Shown: positions 58,560 to 64,000 of the stretch, one piece after another
How the letters are laid out: each line of letters opens with the position of its first letter
How positions within the stretch are numbered: position 1 is the first letter of the stretch
Assembly (NCBI GenBank): GCA_958496175.1
Contig: OY292274.1
Coordinates: forward strand, 33,581,482 to 33,645,481
DNA length: 64,000 bases
Direction of reading: 5' to 3'
Source of the DNA: Sisyra terminalis
Taxonomy: Eukaryota > Arthropoda > Insecta > Neuroptera > Sisyridae
Position numbers and translations under genes: made by a program
The notes under the pieces: generated by a model
What the model saw: the letters and a program-made list of their open reading frames with translations, nothing else
Told to the model about the DNA's origin: nothing
Database searches by the model: none

Positions 58560-58805
58560 ACTGATTGTTGTCGTTTGTGTCAACTGTCATTTCGTTTTCA
58601 TTTATTTGCCATTTGTTAGTTATGTCAGAGTTAATGTGAATTTATCACGGGTAGTTACTAGTGTGTATGATTTATCTTTACAAATAATTTTGTATCTATT
58701 AAAATATTCCCTTAATGATATCATTTTAATAATATTATCTATGTATTCATGAGTGGAAATACTGATCCTGGAAATGTAAGAAATGGTGGAAATGTGAGCT
58801 CAGGT
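58560..58805 (+). CDS. Candidate promoter, 5' UTR and first coding exon
   Basis: ATG at 58749 opens MSGNTDPGNVRNGGNVSS, 18 codons plus one base, ending AGCTCAG and then GTACTA at 58804, a plausible 5' splice donor. An in-frame TAA lies about 20 bases upstream of the ATG, so this would be the true start. The low-complexity, Gly/Asn-rich N-terminus is like that of many insect nuclear proteins. Upstream, TGTCAACTGTCATTT and GTTAGTTATGTCAGAG (58580-58640) resemble the TGTCA-type motifs often seen at insect promoters. The + orientation agrees with the ratchet-like site at 39.5 kb. All of this is suggestive only; no downstream exon is seen in the window. Confidence 0.3.
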
Positions 58806-58809
58806 ACTA

Positions 58810-61800
58810 AACAAACAATTTGCATATCAAAACAATTTATTTAAAACAATTTCGAAAATAGACAGAAAATGATTTTTTTGAAATCAAAGAAAAAATTTCA
58901 CGCTCTCAAGAAACTGTTTTGTTTTATTATCACATTAAGAACAATGCATGCTGAGATTTAATTTAATTAAATTAATTAAAACATTTTCAAGCAAAATATA
59001 AATTATTTTTTTCAAGTCTTTAATTATGTAGTGATAAAATTTTTTCTTTACTTTTCCCCTGTAATTTTAAAACTGACTACATACCGAACAACAATGATTT
59101 GAGTGCCGTTATAATTTTTTTACTTAAATAGATAAATAAAAATTCAAAAAAAAAAGTTTGTAAATTATTTAATTAATTATTAAAAATATAAATAGGTACA
59201 CACTTCCTTCCTTGTTGTATTTTTTTTAATGAGACAAAGAATAAACTATGATAAAATCAAATTAACATTAATTACATATCCTCATCGTATTTGTTGCTTA
59301 AAATAGATAACAGTTTCAAGGGGGCGGAAGAGACACAACCTCGTACGAAATAAAATCAATTCCATGTTTGCATTCACGAACCATCGTGGTCCCATGAAGC
59401 AAAAGAATGGAAGCATATAAAGGACACTGAAGCAAGTAATAACGGACATAAGGCAATCTAGAAGTGCATCAAGAATAATTGCCTTTTTGAAAAGCGTTGA
59501 CGTAAGAAATAAAATTATGTCAAGTAATCTTCTTATCTAATTATAAAATTTAAATGAAAGTATCATTTTCAATTGTCTCGGAAAATTAATTTTAAAATTA
59601 AAATCATAAAAAAATTAACACAGTTGAGTGTTGTAATATTTCTGGATGAATTTTGAAGTAGAAATAAATAATATGAAAAATGATTCGTTGATTCGTTGAA
59701 CTGGTGATACATAGAACTGTGGATTGAATCTCATACTGGAAATATAGTTGAAGTAGTTCATACAGGTAGTTTGTTTTGTAAAAGTCAAGTGATCCATTAA
59801 TCATTGCAGTAGTTTTATTTGAAAAAAATAAAATTACACCTATTGACACAAGCGGACAAAGAGACAAATATTGTAATTTGTGATGGGACATGGAGATATC
59901 AGAAGCTTCATGTTGAGAGTGTGATAATGTCGCCGTATGCATTCCATAAAGCAATTCCATCCAAGCATACCAGCACAATTACAATCACAAATCAAAATCT
60001 AAATTCGAATAGATAGACACAGAGGTAAACCAACACATTTGTAAAATATCAAAGACTGTCCTTCTTTCATAATAATAATTATTATAATTACGGATATATG
60101 TGTGTGTATGATGCAATCATCGTAAATGTAATTTTCTTTTCACAATTCACATGGTCCGCTTCTTGATACACAAATACAGCGAAGGAAAAAGGCCATAAAG
60201 TGTATATGTATAGGCCTTGGCTATTATAATAAAAGTAATTATAGCCGTCACACAGACGCATTCAGATTTAGATGGACGGGAATAAGAAGGTAGACACTTG
60301 TAATGCCGTCCCTTTGTCAGCAGCGACAAGTGACAAATGATGGCGACGTGCCTCCTTCACAAATCCGGGCCTGCTTCAATTTTCTATCTGCTTATTTACA
60401 TTAACTGTGATTTTTGAATAGAGCTTCGGGTTCCTAAGAGGAAAAATGTCCATGCCACAAAACAAAAACCAAACCTCCAGTTAATTAAAAAAGTGTCTTC
60501 AATCTGAAAAATGAGATTTTATTTTCCACACACGTTTTTTTTTCTCTTTCATTTAATTTTGGTTTCTCATTGACGACATTCACTTCGACATTTACCAAAA
60601 AAAAATTCTATAGAATTTTTTGGTCCAATGTCAAATCGATCATGGATCGATCAAATGAGATGACCAAAATAATAATAATATACGAAGAATAAAAACGGGG
60701 ACAAAGCATTTTTCTGATCGAATATCCACACATATGAAGGTTCGTTAAAGTCACTGAACTTATTGTTAATGAACGATGAAAAATACTCTCCACCTCGTAT
60801 TCTCTTCCCTTCCTGTAAAAACCTCAACGAGCGTGAATTAATTCGATATATTTTTCTATTCTTTGTCAATTTCCAATTTCTTGTTTGTCTCTCACATCAT
60901 GTATTGAGAAAATTACCCAACAATCTTTTCACGGTTTTTATGACACATCTCGACAAAAGATGTTACGTACGTATACCTAGACGTTCATTTTCTGAACTAA
61001 AAAGTTTTAGAAAAAAGTTAAACCTGTTTGAGCACAAAAAAGTAACCTATTATATTATGTTAGCTAAATATCGTATCATCATAGAGAGTTTGCATTTATC
61101 AATAGAAAAAAAAATCATATTATTTAGGTACATTCGTTTCGATATTGTATAGATATGGTAAAGAAAAAGTATTACGTCTACTATTCTAACTTTTGGAAAA
61201 TTTTATTATTCTTTTTTCTCAAAAAGTATTTATAATAAATCGAATTTTTACGTTCTGTTATTTAGGAAAACGAAACTAAAAGTTTCAGTTTTTATAAACG
61301 AAGTCGAAAAAAATATAATTTAGCCAAATGAGCCAATTAATCCCAACCCCGAATTTATAACCAGTTAGTTTTTGACAGGAAGTATTTAGTCAGTAATACC
61401 GCATTATGTTGGGGTTAGTAAAGAAATATCTAAAAACTTGATTTTTTTGCTGACTTTAAACAGTTTTAGTACTGTTTATGCAATATATAAAATATATTGT
61501 GGTCTTATTTATGTAATATAATTTACAAAAGTAAACTCTAAGCATAAATATGAACAAAAGCTCAAGTAAATGTATTTTTAACGTATTGCCCAGATACGTA
61601 TATCGATTGCCGAGCAATCTTCCTTAGTGATCATCAAGTATTACTAGATCGCTCCGTAACTACTATGTAATGATACTTTAAACTCTTCCAAAATTTTGAT
61701 TCGTCAATGTCAATCAAAATTGAATAATTTGCCTAATTTTATCCAACATTAGAATATGACATGTGGCATAATGGTAGTGAGTTTCAATTTTTAACTATTA

Positions 61801-62060
61801 GGTAATTAAATGGGAAAAAATTTCACTAAATTTATATCACAAATATTAATAAAGTATTCAACTACCAGTTTTTAAAAATAGGCAATTTTTCCCTATAAGG
61901 CTTACCTTTCCAATTTTAAAATTTTGGGCAAAAATAAGCCCTTTAATACGTTCAAATTTTCCTTTTTCTACTAAATATACTTTTACAATCTTCACGATCT
62001 TTCTACAATTCCATTCAAAATACTTACAACAATTGCAGAGCCAATAACAACCTCTAAATT
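58810..62060. other. Mixed A+T-rich sequence, no gene assigned
   Basis: The frames at 59604-59978 (minus, 124 codons) and 60763-61152 (plus, 129 codons) show no recognisable domain. The blocks 59320-59480 and 60150-60450 are less biased and could be regulatory. Nothing else was recognised. Confidence 0.35.
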
Positions 62061-62064
62061 TCTT

Positions 62065-63058
62065 CTGTTGTACAATACGACAAATATTAGCACAATTTCA
62101 TTTTTGGAAAAGAAAATTAACGTTGTACTAATCAAGTGGCATGAAAAATTATAGCGATGACATAACTAGTTATAACTAGTATCATACATTGAGATGTAGA
62201 CTAGAGTGCACTTTTTCATAAAACAGTAAATAATATATTAAATGTCATCGGGTCCCACTTTGCTTAATATAATTCTTACTCAGCCAATAAAATTTGGACC
62301 GACCCAAATGTCCACTAATCATCCATCACAATTTCAGCCGTACTTCAACGCCGACTTCGAAAAAAGTGAATATATTTTGCAGAAAAATGCTGTGAAAGGG
62401 CCACGAGGACTTGACTAATTAAGGGAAAATAACAATTTAAGTTTAACATTGGGTTTAAGGAGGATGTTCACTCTAGTTTACAGCTCAGTGGTATTATATT
62501 ATCGTATCATAAATACAAAAATATTCATAAATTTAGCGGCTGATGGAAAACTTTAAAAATTTGATGAAGGAATCAGTATCACGAAAAACATGACGCCATT
62601 TGTCGCCAGGCACATTTAAAAGATATTGGATTATATAAATCTAAAAATATAGATTTTCTTTGAAGAAGCCTGAACTTCCTGTGAAACGTGATATATACTA
62701 TACAATATTTATTGTATACCTACTGTTATTGTATACTGTAAAATACGACAAATATTAGTACTATTCCATTTTTGAAAAAATAAAACTTTGTACTAAGCAA
62801 GTAACATGAAAAATTATAGCGAGAATTATATTACACAACTTAACACAAAAGTATCCAAAAATCTAGTTACTAATGGAAAACTTTAAAATAGATAAAAGAA
62901 TCAGTATTACGGAAAGCATGACGTCATATGTCACCAAAACCATTTAAAAAATGTTGGATTATAGAATAACTTTTTGCCTTCTAAAAATATGGATTTCTCT
63001 TGGAGAAAACTGAAATTCCTGTTGAAACGTAGCATAGATGTTGTACAATAATTAGTAA
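62065..63058. repeat. Diverged tandem duplication (two modules, two copies)
   Basis: Module A (62065-62160 and 62735-62826) shares 'AATACGACAAATATTAG', 'TTTGTACTAAKCAAGT' and 'ATGAAAAATTATAGCGA'. Module B (62517-62708 and 62844-63058) shares 'ATGGAAAACTTTAAAA', 'GAATCAGTATYACG', 'CATGACGYCATWTGTC' and 'CTGAAATTCCTGTTGAAACG'-type sequence. In the first copy, A and B are separated by about 355 bases; in the second by about 18. So either the first copy gained an insert (62161-62516) or the second lost it. Confidence 0.75.
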
Positions 63059-63059
63059 C

Positions 63060-64000
63060 TATTGATACCGAAATCTTTTGTCAACCAAGCTCAACTGAAG
63101 ACCTGTTGAGCTACCTATGTATATCAATTTCTTACATAAAATTTATGGTCTTTAATTTTTTTAAAATGATTATCGTTATATTTTAACAAAAAATAAGTAA
63201 TTTACATTATTTTCAAATTTTAATAAAGTATAGGATGTGGCTATTTACGCATAAAGTGTGTATACGCTAGTGGCTATTTATGCATGCTGTAAGCATACGT
63301 AATTAAATATTTAGACATATCTATATAATCGAAGACAATAATCGATAAAAGACAATAATCGAAATATAATTAAAAAACGGTTTATCATAATCATTACTAC
63401 TTATTTCATTATACTTATGTGCTTTGTAAAATATATATATATTTTTTTTTTTTGATACTAAAGAATATTATCAAATGTAAAAAAAACACTAAATATACAT
63501 AAAAACGATGTAAATGAAGGTGTAGTCAACGATGGTCATTTGATGATGGATGATCATTGTTCATATCGATAAATTTTTTTTCAGATGATTTTAATTGCAC
63601 ATACAAAATAATACTATAAAATAGGGAAAAATTTAATTCGGCACTGGGAATAACTAGCAATACTGCTGATGTTTTGTCAAACTATGGACGACAAACCTTT
63701 AATAAATAGCATAATTAATCGAATACGTAGACATGCAGTATGTATAAACATGCTGTATGTATACATACATATATATATACATATGTATACATACATGCAG
63801 TATGTAAAAATAGCCAATTTTGTATATGTATTATGTGTATAAATAACCACACTCTAAATTGTAAAAAGCAAATCTTAGCTTTTATTTTTTGTCAACTGGT
63901 TGCAAAAAATCCCTGTACAAATTTGTTCTTTAATTAGAATAAGACAACATTAAAATAAAATAAACCTATACTTCTAATTATTATCACACTGGAAAAACAA
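63060..64000. other. A+T-rich sequence with short direct repeats
   Basis: 'GTGGCTATTTAYGCAT' occurs twice (about 63238 and 63272), 'AGACAATAATCGA' twice (about 63332 and 63350), and 'CATGCAGTATGTA' twice (63732 and 63794) around a TACATA microsatellite. No gene was seen. Confidence 0.6.

Noticed and set aside
59604..59978. 124-codon minus-strand open frame
   Set aside because: Overlapped by other frames, no domain, no splice context, biased composition; treated as chance.
60763..61152. 129-codon + strand open frame
   Set aside because: No domain or regulatory context; overlaps an opposed 72-codon frame and ends in very A+T-rich sequence.

Overview
This is a strongly A+T-rich eukaryotic window, almost certainly insect nuclear DNA. 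It is packed with decayed transposable elements of insect type (mariner, hAT, jockey/R1/CR1/RTE-like non-LTR elements, Ty3/gypsy, Penelope-like), long (TA)n tracts and homopolymer runs, and has no bacterial-style gene packing. The order cannot be fixed from sequence alone. I see no intact protein-coding gene. The longest open frame is 169 codons and shows no recognisable family. The window reads as one long intron or a gene desert filled with old repeats.

The strongest gene-level signal is at about 39.5 kb on the + strand: a T-run, then CAG directly followed by GTAAGT, with a CTAAT branch-point match just upstream. This is the layout of a recursive-splicing ratchet point, a zero-length exon known from long Drosophila introns. 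If it is real, the window lies inside a very long + strand intron. A second, weaker signal on the same strand is a possible promoter and first coding exon at about 58.56-58.80 kb.

Layout. 1.6-2.2 kb: RNase H end of a non-LTR element. 4-6.5 kb: hAT-like ends and old repeats. 8.6-10.6 kb: mariner remnant, a foldback MITE with a 9-bp duplication, a gypsy pol remnant and an interspersed repeat. 11.2-11.8 kb: hAT element. 14.6-16.5 kb: GTATC-rich repeat, a GCATC-type MITE and a hAT MITE. 16.9-18.3 kb: two non-LTR remnants on opposite strands. 20-22.5 kb: tRNA-like sequences and another RNase H scrap. 24.2-25 kb: mariner C-terminal half abutting a (TA)n tract. 26-33 kb: GC-richer islands and a GGGAGA-ended element. 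34.5-36.3 kb: copy 1 of a 1.5-kb repeat. 38-38.6 kb: remnant of a multicopy insect protein family. 39.5 kb: ratchet-like site. 41.5-42.3 kb: jockey-like reverse transcriptase. 45.8-46.1 and 50.9-51.2 kb: long foldbacks. 49.9-50.3 kb: (TA)n and a hAT MITE. 53 kb: hAT MITE with perfect TSD. 54.5-56 kb: copy 2 of the 1.5-kb repeat. 57.2-57.6 kb: Penelope-like end. 62-63 kb: diverged tandem duplication.

Most remnants carry stops and frameshifts, so the load is old. The most informative linkage is at 57.2-57.6 kb: a GIY-YIG-type coding tail runs into a 3' sequence with a hammerhead-ribozyme-like core, and the 51-kb foldback carries the same non-coding sequence. All calls are from reading alone; no database search was possible.
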